Positions 24,381 to 32,706 are shown, counted from the first letter of the stretch. The stretch: DNA of 64,000 bases from Seohaeicola saemankumensis (GCF_020171285.1 NZ_JAIUZI010000015.1:1-64000); one strand, 5' to 3'. Notes: generated from the sequence alone by a model not told the origin. Made by a program: numbers and translations.

Positions 24381-26365
24381 GCGATACCCAGGAAAAACCG
24401 CAAAGCCCGTTCGACACTCTGCTGGTCGCCAACCGAGGCGAAATCGCGGTGCGCATCCTGCGGTCGGCCCGCGCAATGGGGCTGCGCACCGTGGCGGTCT
24501 ATTCCGACGCGGATCGTGACGCGCTTCATGTTGAACTGGCGGATCTGGCGGTACGGCTAGGGCCGTCGGCACCGGCCGAGAGCTATCTGAACATCGCTCG
24601 TGTGATCGCGGCGGCGCGAGATAGCGGCGCGCAGGCGGTTCATCCGGGCTATGGTTTCCTGGCGGAAAACCCTGCTTTTGCCGAGGCCTGCGAGGCCGCC
24701 GGGCTTGTTTTCGTTGGTCCGTCCGCCAAGTCGATCCAAACAATGGGAGACAAGGCAGAGGCAAAGGCGCAGATGCGGGCGGCGGGTGTTCCCTGCGTGC
24801 CGGGTTATGACGGCATCGATCAGAATCCCGCTGTTTTGTTGAACGAGGCAGAGGCGCTCGGCTGGCCGGTAATGATCAAGGCGGTCGCGGGCGGCGGCGG
24901 CAGGGGAATGCGCTTGGTGCGGTCGAGCGGTGAGTTCAACGATGCCTTGGCCTCTGCCCGGTCCGAAGCCAGGAATTCTTTTGGTTATGACCGGGTGCTT
25001 CTTGAGAAGGCCATTGAGGTTCCGCGCCATATCGAGATCCAGATCATGGCCGACCGATACGGCAATGTCATCCATCTGGGAGAGCGCGACTGTTCGGTGC
25101 AGAGGCGACATCAGAAAGTGATCGAGGAGGCGCCGTCGCCAGCGGTGACACCTGACCTGCGACAAGAGATGGGCGCAGCAGCGATCGCGGCGGCGCGAGC
25201 GATTGGATACGAAGGGGCGGGGACTTTGGAATTCTTGCTGGGTGCCGATGGTGGCTGGTACTTCATGGAGATGAATACCCGGCTCCAGGTCGAGCATCCA
25301 GTGACCGAGGCGATAACCGGGCTGGACCTGGTGGAAATGCAACTGCGCATCGCGGCGGGTGGCGAGTTGGGACTGACGCAGCAGGATGTCGGCTTCAGCG
25401 GTCATGCCATCGAGGTGCGCCTATGTGCCGAGGCGCCCGAAGCCGAGTTCCTGCCGCAAGCGGGAAAGTTGGAACGGTGGCGGCCTGCGCCGGGACTGAG
25501 GATCGATCACGGGCTGCGCGACGGGGCCGTTGTGCCACCTGATTACGATTCGATGATTGCCAAGCTGGTGGCGCATGGTCCGGACCGAGAGACGGCCAGG
25601 CGCCGTCTATTGCTGGCGCTGGAACAGACCCAGGCGATGGGAATCGAAACCAACCAGGCTTTTCTGGGACGGTGTCTGGCGCATCCCGTGTTTGCGGCTG
25701 GCGGCGCGACAACGGGGTTCATCGAGCAGCATGCCGCCGACATTCTGCCGACCGAGGATGCGGCGACCAGGGACGCGGCCGGCCTAGTTGCAGGACTATT
25801 GCGGGCGGCTCCGCGTACGGCACTGACGCATGGTTTCTCGGTTCCGGTGCGGTTGGGGCGTGGCGAGGCGCGCTTTGAACAGCGCGTTACAGCAGGGTCG
25901 CACGGGCAGTGTCAGGTGACCGACGCCACAGGTGAGCCGTTGATCGAGATGAGAGTACGCCAAGATCGTGAGGAAGAGTTTCGCTACCTGAAAAACGGCT
26001 CGGAACAGAGGGCCACGTTGCTGCGGTCCGGTGACCGCTTGCTGGCACATGTCGAGGGGCGCTCGTGGATTTTTGACGACCTGAGCCTTGCCCCGGTTCT
26101 GTCCGGCGGCGCCGACATTGGCGATGGAACGGTGCGGGCCTCGATGGCAGGGCGCATCGTGGCAGTGGGCGTGCGCCAGGGTGATCGGGTCGAAGCAGGC
26201 GCTGTCGTCGCGATATTAGAGGCGATGAAAATGGAGCATGCGCACACGGCAGCGGTTTCGGGCGAGGTAGCGCAGGTGCACGTGGGGCCGGGCGACCAGG
26301 TCGCCGCGCGCGGGATGCTGGTCGAGATCATCACGGATGACACTGCGGCGTCTAAAGGCGTGTGA
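24377..26365 (+). CDS. acyl-CoA carboxylase biotin carboxylase / carrier (alpha) subunit
   Basis: A 662-residue fused subunit. Residues 12-455 form the ATP-grasp biotin carboxylase (VANRGEIAVRI; HPGYGFLAEN; AGGGGRGMR; MNTRLQVEHPVTE). A short linker domain follows, then a biotinyl carrier domain near the C-terminus with EAMKMEH and biotinylated Lys618, 44 residues before the end. With the beta subunit it adds bicarbonate to an acyl-CoA using ATP. No enoyl-CoA hydratase, acyl-CoA dehydrogenase or CoA ligase is adjacent, unlike the leucine pathway operons, so methylcrotonyl-CoA is not a secure assignment. Confidence 0.92.
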   Translation: MSDTQEKPQSPFDTLLVANRGEIAVRILRSARAMGLRTVAVYSDADRDALHVELADLAVRLGPSAPAESYLNIARVIAAARDSGAQAVHPGYGFLAENPAFAEACEAAGLVFVGPSAKSIQTMGDKAEAKAQMRAAGVPCVPGYDGIDQNPAVLLNEAEALGWPVMIKAVAGGGGRGMRLVRSSGEFNDALASARSEARNSFGYDRVLLEKAIEVPRHIEIQIMADRYGNVIHLGERDCSVQRRHQKVIEEAPSPAVTPDLRQEMGAAAIAAARAIGYEGAGTLEFLLGADGGWYFMEMNTRLQVEHPVTEAITGLDLVEMQLRIAAGGELGLTQQDVGFSGHAIEVRLCAEAPEAEFLPQAGKLERWRPAPGLRIDHGLRDGAVVPPDYDSMIAKLVAHGPDRETARRRLLLALEQTQAMGIETNQAFLGRCLAHPVFAAGGATTGFIEQHAADILPTEDAATRDAAGLVAGLLRAAPRTALTHGFSVPVRLGRGEARFEQRVTAGSHGQCQVTDATGEPLIEMRVRQDREEEFRYLKNGSEQRATLLRSGDRLLAHVEGRSWIFDDLSLAPVLSGGADIGDGTVRASMAGRIVAVGVRQGDRVEAGAVVAILEAMKMEHAHTAAVSGEVAQVHVGPGDQVAARGMLVEIITDDTAASKGV

Positions 26366-26508
26366 AAATTCTTATCTGGGCTGCGTTGGCTTTGTGGCCC
26401 TGAGGGTTGCATCATAAGGTTCTGTAAAACAATACATTTCATGCCTCAAGAGAGGTGTCTTGGAACGTTGGTTTGCGCCGGGGCCAATACGCGGGATGAC
26501 CTGCTATA

Positions 26509-26524
26509 GCCAATTCTTATTGGC
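26509..26524. promoter_or_regulatory. dyad GCCAAT-TCTT-ATTGGC upstream of galB
   Basis: A perfect 6-base dyad with a 4-base centre lies about 87 bases before the galB start, in the 245-base gap after the carboxylase gene. The placement suits a regulator-binding site or promoter element for the gal genes; the regulator is not identified. A small mRNA hairpin is the alternative. Confidence 0.35.
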
Positions 26525-26610
26525 CTATGATTGAAACGAAATGGTCAGACATGGCGTGGCTGGCGTAAGCCTGAGCAAAGCAGTTCAAATACACCCCGGA
26601 GGGTTCTTCG

Positions 26611-27348
26611 ATGTCTGACAAGAAAACCGCGCTGGTCATCAGCGCACACGCGGCCGATTTCGTCTGGCGCTGCGGCGGGGCGATCGCTCTGCACCAGAAG
26701 CTGGGTTACGAGGTCACTGTGGCCTGTCTGTCGTTTGGCGAACGGGGAGAAAGTGCCAAGCTGTGGAAGCAGGAAGGTATGACGCTGGAAAAGGTCAAGA
26801 CAGAGCGGAAACGTGAGGCAGAAAACGCGGCTAAGGCACTGGACGTGCATGACATTCAGTTCCTGGATCTGGGCGACTACCCGCTGGTGCTGGACACCGA
26901 TGCGAAATACAAGATCGTCGACATCATCCGTGACGTGCAGCCGAAATGGATGATGAGCCATTCGAAATACGACCCCTACAACACCGACCATATGTACACG
27001 ACCGAGGTGGCGCTGGAATGTCGGATGATCGCGCAGGCCTGGGGCCACAACCCCGGTCAGAAGGTGCTGGGCGCTCCGCAGCTTTACCTGTTCGAGCCAC
27101 ATCAGACCGAACAGATGGGGTGGAAGCCCGACGTGTTCCTCGACATCACCGAGGTCTGGGACAAGAAACGCGCCGCCATCGAGTGCATGGAGGGCCAGTT
27201 CCACCTGTGGGATTACTATACCAACGTGGCGCAGAACCGGGCTAACCATTTCCGCCGCAACTCGGGCGGGCAGTCGGGTGGGCGCGATGCCAAATATGCC
27301 GAAGGGTTCCAAACCGTGTTCCCCATTTGCACGGACGAGCTGGCATGA
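26611..27348 (+). CDS. galB: 4-oxalomesaconate hydratase, GalB type (PIG-L fold)
   Basis: A 245-residue PIG-L-fold metalloenzyme. GalB converts 4-oxalomesaconate (enol form) to 4-carboxy-4-hydroxy-2-oxoadipate in gallate degradation. The metal motif, usually AHPDD in deacetylases, reads SAHAADFVWRCGG, with His13 and Asp16 kept, the form I associate with GalB-type hydratases; SHSKYDPYNTDH around residue 125 supplies further ligands. ATG 26611 follows CCGGAGGG. The assignment is strengthened by galC and galD directly downstream, the first by ATGA overlap. The alternative is an uncharacterised PIG-L deacetylase. Confidence 0.85.
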   Translation: MSDKKTALVISAHAADFVWRCGGAIALHQKLGYEVTVACLSFGERGESAKLWKQEGMTLEKVKTERKREAENAAKALDVHDIQFLDLGDYPLVLDTDAKYKIVDIIRDVQPKWMMSHSKYDPYNTDHMYTTEVALECRMIAQAWGHNPGQKVLGAPQLYLFEPHQTEQMGWKPDVFLDITEVWDKKRAAIECMEGQFHLWDYYTNVAQNRANHFRRNSGGQSGGRDAKYAEGFQTVFPICTDELA

Positions 27349-28040
27349 GCGGGGTGCAGCCGGGCACCACAGGGCTGGTGGTTCAGAACATCGAGCGCGC
27401 CGAACAGGAAATCATCGACGGGCTGGCCGAATGTGGCGTCGCCACAGTGCATGAAGCCCAGGGTCGCAAGGGGCTGTTGGCCGACTACATGACGCCGATC
27501 TACGCCGGTGCCCGCATCGCCGGGTCGGCGGTCACCATTTTGGCGCCGCCCTGCGACAACTGGATGATTCACGTGGCGATCGAGCAGTTACAGGCTGGTG
27601 ACGTGCTGCTGTTGGGCACGATCACACCGTCCAATGCGGGCTATTTTGGCGATCTTCTGGCGACTTCGGCGATGCAGCGCGGTTGCCGCGGGCTTGTGAT
27701 CGACGCAGGTGTTCGAGATGTACGAGATTTGACCGAGATGGAGTTCCCGGTATGGTCCAAGGCCGTTCATGCTCAGGGAACGATCAAGGAAACGTTGGGA
27801 TCGGTCAACGTGCCGGTCGTTTGCGCCGATGAACTGGTCAACCCCGGTGATATCGTGGTGGCTGATGACGACGGTGTCTGCATTGTGCGCCGCGAGGAAG
27901 CGGCTGAGGTGCTGGAGAAGGCCCGCGCACGGGAGGCCAACGAGGCCGGCAAGCGGGCACGGTTCGAGGCTGGTGAACTTGGCTTGGATATCTATGACAT
28001 GCGCGGGCGGCTGGCCGACAAGGGGCTGAAATACGTCTGA
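27345..28040 (+). CDS. galC: 4-carboxy-4-hydroxy-2-oxoadipate aldolase / oxaloacetate decarboxylase (RraA fold)
   Basis: A 231-residue protein of the RraA-like class II aldolase family. It cleaves 4-carboxy-4-hydroxy-2-oxoadipate to pyruvate and oxaloacetate and may also decarboxylate oxaloacetate. Family marks are GVATVHEAQGRKG at 31-43, the phosphate/pyruvate loop around GYFGDLLATSA, and DAGVRD at 120-125 with the Arg-Asp pair that binds substrate and the divalent metal. Length and the C-terminal region (LDIYDMRGRLADKGL) match LigK/GalC enzymes. Translation is coupled to galB. Confidence 0.92.
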   Translation: MSGVQPGTTGLVVQNIERAEQEIIDGLAECGVATVHEAQGRKGLLADYMTPIYAGARIAGSAVTILAPPCDNWMIHVAIEQLQAGDVLLLGTITPSNAGYFGDLLATSAMQRGCRGLVIDAGVRDVRDLTEMEFPVWSKAVHAQGTIKETLGSVNVPVVCADELVNPGDIVVADDDGVCIVRREEAAEVLEKARAREANEAGKRARFEAGELGLDIYDMRGRLADKGLKYV

Positions 28041-28059
28041 TGCCCGTGGGGATGGGGGG

Positions 28060-28104
28060 GATCGGATCGAGCGTGCGATCCGATCACGGGGGGCGCCGCC
28101 CCCC
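28060..28104. repeat. double palindrome between galC and galD (REP-like element)
   Basis: The 10-base arms GATCGGATCG (28060-28069) and CGATCCGATC (28076-28085) pair perfectly around AGCGTG. Three bases later a second palindrome pairs GGGGGGC (28088-28094) with GCCCCCC (28098-28104), followed by TTGCCCCCCGGAGTATTTT. Such G-tract palindromes followed by CCCCGGAGTATTTT are, from memory, common between genes in roseobacter genomes; copy number could not be checked here. Confidence 0.6.
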
Positions 28105-28150
28105 TTGCCCCCCGGAGTATTTTAAAAGAGATGAAAAAGGTACAGGCGCC

Positions 28151-29209
28151 ATGAGTGACGGAATACGCTGCATGTGGATGCGGGGCGGCACCTCGAAGGG
28201 CGGGTACTTTCTGGCATCGGATTTGCCAGCGGACGCGGACGAGCGGGATGCGGCGCTGCTCGAGATCATGGGGTCGCCCGATGTGCGGCAGATCGACGGG
28301 ATGGGAGGGGCCGATCCGCTGACGTCGAAAGTGGCGGTGGTGCGGGCCTCGGAACGGCCGGGCGTCGATGTGGATTATTTGTTCCTGCAGGTTTTTGTCG
28401 ACCGGGCCATCGTGTCCGACGCGCAGAACTGCGGGAATATCCTGGCTGGCGTCGGGCCTTTTGCCATCGAGCGCGGACTTGTGACAGCACGCGACGGAGT
28501 TACTCCGGTTACCATCTATATGCAAAACACCGAGCAGGAGGCGGTGGCGCGGGTTTCGACACCCGACGGCGTCGTTTCCTATCGGGGAGATGCGAGTATC
28601 GACGGGGTGCCCGGGCAGGCCGCGGCGGTGCCAATCGAATTTCGAGATACCGCCGGATCGAGCTGTGGCGCGCTGCTGCCCACCGGCAACGTGGTCGACG
28701 TGGTCGGGGGTATCGAGGTTACAATGATTGATAACGGCATGCCTTGTGTGGTTCTGCGAGCAGCAGACATGGGTATCAGTGGCTTGGAGAGCCCGGAGGA
28801 TCTTGAAGCTGACTCAGGGCTTCGCGAGCGGCTGGAGCGTCTGAGACTGGCTTGTGGACCGTTGATGAATCTGGGCGATGTGACGGATAAGTCGGTCCCC
28901 AAGATGACAATGGTAAGTACGCCGCGAAACGGTGGCGCAGTCGCCACCCGTACATTCATCCCGCATCGATGCCACAAGACCATCGGCGTGTTGGGCGCAG
29001 TCAGCGTCGCCACCGCTTGCCTGTTGGAGGGATCGCCGGCGCGCGCTCTGGCCGACGTTGGTGAGGGGGCGGAGCGTTCCATGGCTATTGAGCATCCGAC
29101 AGGAGAAATGACCGTCGTGGCTCGGCTTGACGATTCTGGGCAGGTGATCAGCGCGGCGATCCTTCGCACGGCGCGCAAACTTATGGATGGAATGGTGTTT
29201 AGACGTTAA
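28151..29209 (+). CDS. galD: 4-oxalomesaconate tautomerase, GalD type (PrpF fold)
   Basis: A 352-residue PrpF-family isomerase. GalD/LigU-type enzymes isomerise or tautomerise 4-oxalomesaconate so that it can be hydrated. It opens with the family motif MWMRGGTSKGGYF and contains QIDGMGGADPLTSKVAVV and DAQNCGNILAGVGPFAIE, both characteristic; the late PHRCHKTIGVLGAVSVATA carries the second half of the two-lobed diaminopimelate-epimerase-like fold. ATG 28151 is used because the frame back to 28040 only crosses the palindromic element. It completes the set galB-galC-galD. Confidence 0.9.
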   Translation: MSDGIRCMWMRGGTSKGGYFLASDLPADADERDAALLEIMGSPDVRQIDGMGGADPLTSKVAVVRASERPGVDVDYLFLQVFVDRAIVSDAQNCGNILAGVGPFAIERGLVTARDGVTPVTIYMQNTEQEAVARVSTPDGVVSYRGDASIDGVPGQAAAVPIEFRDTAGSSCGALLPTGNVVDVVGGIEVTMIDNGMPCVVLRAADMGISGLESPEDLEADSGLRERLERLRLACGPLMNLGDVTDKSVPKMTMVSTPRNGGAVATRTFIPHRCHKTIGVLGAVSVATACLLEGSPARALADVGEGAERSMAIEHPTGEMTVVARLDDSGQVISAAILRTARKLMDGMVFRR

Positions 29210-29345
29210 ATATCGCATAAGCCCATAGTATTTATTGTTTTTTGTCAAAATCAAGGTGATTTCGCGCGGCTTTCGTGTAGACACCTTGTTTTGGATTGTG
29301 CGCCGTGACAGCATGACGTCATCTCAGCTAGTCAGGCATGGCGGC

Positions 29346-29525
29346 ATGGTCAAATCCGAAGGAACCGGCGGTAAAGCCGGAAAAGACGGCAAGAAGAACA
29401 CGTCATTGCGGCTGGACAGCCGCAAGCTGAAAGCCTTGAAAATTCGTGCCATAGAGGACGACACCAGCGTACAGAAGATCGTGGAAACGCTGATCGACGC
29501 CTACCTTGCTGAAGACAAGCGATAG
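29346..29525 (+). CDS. small basic ribbon-helix-helix-like protein
   Basis: A 59-residue protein: a flexible Lys/Gly-rich tail (1-17), a strand TSLRLD, then two helices (RKLKALKIRAIEDD and SVQKIVETLIDAYLAE). This order is that of ribbon-helix-helix DNA-binding dimers such as CopG and ParG. It lies upstream of CHAD and a ParA-like ATPase, so it could be the operon repressor or a ParA partner. Neither ATG 29346 nor an alternative ATG at 29313 has a good ribosome-binding site. The start is uncertain; the helical part is convincing. Confidence 0.68.
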   Translation: MVKSEGTGGKAGKDGKKNTSLRLDSRKLKALKIRAIEDDTSVQKIVETLIDAYLAEDKR

Positions 29526-29551
29526 GAGGGCGGACAATTTCTGATCCTGGA

Positions 29552-31060
29552 ATGTTTCTGGTGCGCGGTCCGATAGACCGGCAAATGTTTGGAAAACCCG
29601 GTGGCAAACTGGTTCCGGTCTGGCATGAGGACGACAGTGAAGAGCGATACGTGCTGCTGGACTGTTTCGACCAGTCAATCCGCAGGTCCGGTGCAGTATT
29701 AATCGAAGCGGCCGGACAGTTAACCCTTATTGGTCGCGATGGACGCACAGTTGTGCAGCCTGCAACCCGAACGGGCAATTTTGTAGGGGATCTGGAGCCG
29801 GGACCGGTGCGGCGTGCGCTGGGTATGGTTCCAGAATTGCGCAGTCTCTTGGAGATCGGAACCGGGAAGTTTCGGCAAAGTCGGCTTGCTTTGATTGATG
29901 GGGAACAGAAAACCCATGCGCGGGCGCGGTTTCTGACCCTTCGACCCGAGACGGCGTCTTCTGTCTCTGAAGAAGCCGAGATCACCCTTGCCTCTGTCCA
30001 AGGATTGCGAGGATACGACAAGGCATATCGGGCACTGAGAAAAAAGCTTGGTGCGGAAGTAAAAGACGACGGCGTAGCCTCGGCGCTATATGGCGGGCCG
30101 GTAGCCTATATTGCCAAGCCGGATATCAAGATGACCGGCGATGAGCCGGCTTTTCAGGCGGCTAGTGACATTATTTCTGCCTATATCACGGTAGCGCGGC
30201 AAAACGAGCCCGGAATCATCGCTGATTATGACACTGAGTTCTTGCATGACTACCGTGTGGCATTGCGCAAGATACGGTCCGTTCTGAGCCTTTTCAAAGG
30301 GGTATACGGCGATGCTGAGACGGAGATGTTGAAGTCGGAGTTTTCTGAATTGATGGTGCCAACCGGGCGGATGCGGGATCTGGATGTCTACCTGCTGGAC
30401 CAAGATCATTACTTTGAAATGCTGCCGGAAACTTTGCACAGCGGTCTGACAAAGATGTTCGACCTGTTTTCCAAGGAGCGGCAGGCAGGACTGCGTGCAT
30501 TTACACGCCGGTTGCGTAGCTCCGGGTATAACAAGAAGATACTTGTTCTGGCCGCGCGGTTCGCTGATCGCGATACACTTGATCCAGGGCCTAACGCCAA
30601 GCTGCACGCGACGGATTATGCCTGTGCGCTGATCTGGAAGCGCTATCGTAAGGTTTGCAAAATCGCTTCGGGAATTGACGATCAGACAGAGGATGAAGAG
30701 GTTCATGAACTGCGTATTCACTGCAAGAAATTGCGCTATCTCATGGAATTTTTTGCTCCTTTGTTTCCTTCCGGGGAAATAAAAGGCCTGATCAAGCCGC
30801 TGAAACGGCTGCAGGACAACCTGGGACTGTTCAACGATTACTCGGTGCAGCAGATCTCGCTCCAGGCATTCCTGGAAGATCACCCGACGAGCCGGAGCAA
30901 GGATAATCTGGCGATTGCACAGAGCATTGGAGCGCTGACCGCCGCGCTCCATCAGAGACAATTGGACGAACGCGCCAAGGTGGTGTCGAACTTTACCCAA
31001 TTCGACAGCCCGGAGGTGCGCAAGAAATTCCGCTCCCTGTTCCACAAAAAAGGAAAATGA
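29552..31060 (+). CDS. CHAD domain protein (polyphosphate-binding family)
   Basis: A 502-residue protein. Residues 1-150 are mixed strand and may be a degenerate CYTH-like or unrelated domain. Residues about 200-480 form the CHAD domain, a helical bundle with conserved His and basic residues: EFLHDYRVALRKIRSVLSLF and later VHELRIHCKKLRYLMEFF, the two repeats of the family signature H-x-x-R-x-x-x-x-K-R. CHAD proteins bind polyphosphate and can sit on polyphosphate granules. An AGGAGG lies 22 bases before the ATG, farther than usual. The ParA gene follows after one base. Confidence 0.88.
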   Translation: MFLVRGPIDRQMFGKPGGKLVPVWHEDDSEERYVLLDCFDQSIRRSGAVLIEAAGQLTLIGRDGRTVVQPATRTGNFVGDLEPGPVRRALGMVPELRSLLEIGTGKFRQSRLALIDGEQKTHARARFLTLRPETASSVSEEAEITLASVQGLRGYDKAYRALRKKLGAEVKDDGVASALYGGPVAYIAKPDIKMTGDEPAFQAASDIISAYITVARQNEPGIIADYDTEFLHDYRVALRKIRSVLSLFKGVYGDAETEMLKSEFSELMVPTGRMRDLDVYLLDQDHYFEMLPETLHSGLTKMFDLFSKERQAGLRAFTRRLRSSGYNKKILVLAARFADRDTLDPGPNAKLHATDYACALIWKRYRKVCKIASGIDDQTEDEEVHELRIHCKKLRYLMEFFAPLFPSGEIKGLIKPLKRLQDNLGLFNDYSVQQISLQAFLEDHPTSRSKDNLAIAQSIGALTAALHQRQLDERAKVVSNFTQFDSPEVRKKFRSLFHKKGK

Positions 31061-31061
31061 G

Positions 31062-31817
31062 ATGAAAATTGTTGCGTGTTACAGCAACAAGGGGGGAGTC
31101 GGAAAAACCGCGACCTCGGTCAACTTGGCCTATGCCATCGCCCAGTCGGGGCAGCGGGTCTTGTTATGTGACTTGGACCCGCAGGGGGCATCAAGTTTTT
31201 ACTTCCGGGTCAAACCGTCAAAAAAGCTGACGGATGAGCGCTTTTTCAAGGATGTGGAGCGTTTCACCAAAGCGATCCGCGGCAGCGATTTTGACAATCT
31301 TGATATTCTCCCAGCCAATATGAGCTTTCGGGATTTTGACGTTTTCCTGTCGCGTATGAAGAACTCGCGGTCGCGTCTGAAAAAAGCATTGAAGGCGGTG
31401 GACGGTGACTATGACGTCGTTCTTCTGGATTGTCCGCCCAATATCTCGACTCTGTCGGAAAACGTATTCCGATCAGCAGACAGGATCGTTGTGCCTGTTA
31501 TCCCCACGACGTTGTCAGAAAGGACCTTTGAGCAGTTGCTGGCGTTTTTCGATGAGCACAAGCTGAACCGCAAGAAACTGCTGCCTTTCTTTTCGATGGT
31601 CGAGAGGCGCAAGTCTCTGCATACACAGACCATGGGGCGGCTTCGCAACCGGTATAAGAAATTGTTCCTGGACAGCACGATCCCCTATGCGACCGATATC
31701 GAAAAGATGGGAATTCAGCGAGCACCCGTGCTGAGCTACGCGGGTTCTCGCGCCGCAGGTCGGGCATATGATGAGTTCTGGCGTGAAATTATCAAGAAAC
31801 TGCAGAAGAAGGTGTAA
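31062..31817 (+). CDS. ParA/MinD-family partition-type ATPase
   Basis: A 251-residue ATPase with the deviant Walker A KGGVGKTA at 10-17, including the signature Lys10, LLCDLDPQGASS at 34-45 (A' box) and VVLLDCPPN as Walker B. No N-terminal helix-turn-helix is present, so it is the short ParA type that moves plasmids or protein cargo over the nucleoid. No ParB gene is nearby, and the neighbours are CHAD and CYTH genes, which argues against chromosome partition. AAAGGA precedes the ATG. Positioning of a polyphosphate body is a possible role (inference). Confidence 0.9.
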   Translation: MKIVACYSNKGGVGKTATSVNLAYAIAQSGQRVLLCDLDPQGASSFYFRVKPSKKLTDERFFKDVERFTKAIRGSDFDNLDILPANMSFRDFDVFLSRMKNSRSRLKKALKAVDGDYDVVLLDCPPNISTLSENVFRSADRIVVPVIPTTLSERTFEQLLAFFDEHKLNRKKLLPFFSMVERRKSLHTQTMGRLRNRYKKLFLDSTIPYATDIEKMGIQRAPVLSYAGSRAAGRAYDEFWREIIKKLQKKV

Positions 31818-31819
31818 AC

Positions 31820-32302
31820 ATGTTAGCGCAGGATGCTGAAATCGAAAGAAAATTCTTGGTGAGGCATTTGCCGGACCTGACCGGCGCGCGCGCATTTCAG
31901 ATCCGGCAGGGCTATCTGACCGGTCCAGCGGATTCTGTGGAGGTGCGACTGCGACAGAAGGATGACAGCTATTTCCTGACGCTGAAGTCGGACGGCGACG
32001 TTGTGCGTATAGAACGAGAGAGCGAGATCACAGCGGATCAGTTCGCAACATTTTGGCCGCAGACTGATGGGCGACGGGTGGAGAAAACCCGATGGTCAGG
32101 AACTTTGCCGTCAGGGATGATATTTGAGCTGGACGAGTTCTCTGGTGCGTTGGCCCCTTTGATTCTCGTAGAGGTGGAGTTCACATCCGAGCGCGACGCC
32201 GCCGATTTTACTCCCCCTGACTGGTTCGGGCGGGATGTTACATCAGACAAAAGGTTTAAGAACAAGTCACTGGCACTTTTGGGTTCACCGGAGGACCTTT
32301 AG
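31820..32302 (+). CDS. CYTH domain protein (triphosphate tunnel metalloenzyme)
   Basis: A 160-residue single CYTH domain. The signature E-x-E-x-K is Glu7, Glu9 and Lys11 (EIERKFLV), and alternating charged residues on successive strands follow (EVRLRQK; FLTLKSDG; RIERESEI; ILVEVEF), as expected for the tunnel that holds a triphosphate and metal. Members hydrolyse inorganic triphosphate, thiamine triphosphate or related compounds. It begins 2 bases after the ParA stop and its own stop TAG overlaps a possible GTG of the Nudix gene, so it belongs to the same operon. Confidence 0.9.
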   Translation: MLAQDAEIERKFLVRHLPDLTGARAFQIRQGYLTGPADSVEVRLRQKDDSYFLTLKSDGDVVRIERESEITADQFATFWPQTDGRRVEKTRWSGTLPSGMIFELDEFSGALAPLILVEVEFTSERDAADFTPPDWFGRDVTSDKRFKNKSLALLGSPEDL

Positions 32303-32304
32303 TG

Positions 32305-32706
32305 ATGGGGGGCACCATCAAACAGTTCGGAGTAATTCCATATATCAAGAAGTCAGGGAAATGGCGGTTGGTGCTGATTACGAGCCGAACCAGCGGCAAC
32401 TGGATCTTTCCGAAAGGCGGGCGCATCGGTGGCAAAAGCGCTGAGGAATCGGCTCTGCAGGAAGCCTTTGAGGAGGCTGGGCTGAAGGGTCGGATTGTTG
32501 GAAGGTACGCCTACAAGTCGGTTCTCAAGCGAGGCGGTCGTTCCATTGCGTTAACCCTTTATCCGATGCGCGTTGAGCGACTGCTGGTTGATTGGCCGGA
32601 AAAGCGAGAACGCCGCCGAGTGATTGTTCCATTGAAATCTGCCCGTTCGATGATGGACTACCCAGCACTGCAGCGCTGTTTGCAGGACTGGGTGAAGTCG
32701 CGATGA
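32305..32706 (+). CDS. Nudix hydrolase, diphosphoinositol/Ap4A type
   Basis: A 133-residue Nudix hydrolase. The Nudix box lies at about residues 36-58: WIFPKGGRIGGKSAEES then ALQEAFEEAGL. The metal-binding EAFEEAG part is intact; the usual Arg before the first Glu is Gln, and the upstream Glu is Lys. The FPKGG lead-in is typical of the DIPP/Ap4A branch, whose members cleave diphosphoinositols, diadenosine polyphosphates or polyphosphate. ATG 32305 follows GGAGGACC; the GTG at 32302 overlaps the CYTH stop and is an equal alternative. Last gene of the operon. Confidence 0.85.
   Translation: MGGTIKQFGVIPYIKKSGKWRLVLITSRTSGNWIFPKGGRIGGKSAEESALQEAFEEAGLKGRIVGRYAYKSVLKRGGRSIALTLYPMRVERLLVDWPEKRERRRVIVPLKSARSMMDYPALQRCLQDWVKSR

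Noticed and set aside
22773..26365. Leucine-pathway methylcrotonyl-CoA carboxylase operon
   Set aside because: No isovaleryl-CoA dehydrogenase, methylglutaconyl-CoA hydratase or HMG-CoA lyase is adjacent. The family fits but the substrate is left open.
29235..29312. N-terminal extension of the RHH-like protein from TTG 29235
   Set aside because: The extension is unlike the rest, begins at a TTG without a ribosome-binding site and lies in an AT-rich promoter-like stretch.
31062..31817. Plasmid or chromosome partition locus (ParA)
   Set aside because: No ParB, no parS-like repeats and no replication gene nearby. The operon partners point to phosphate-polymer chemistry.
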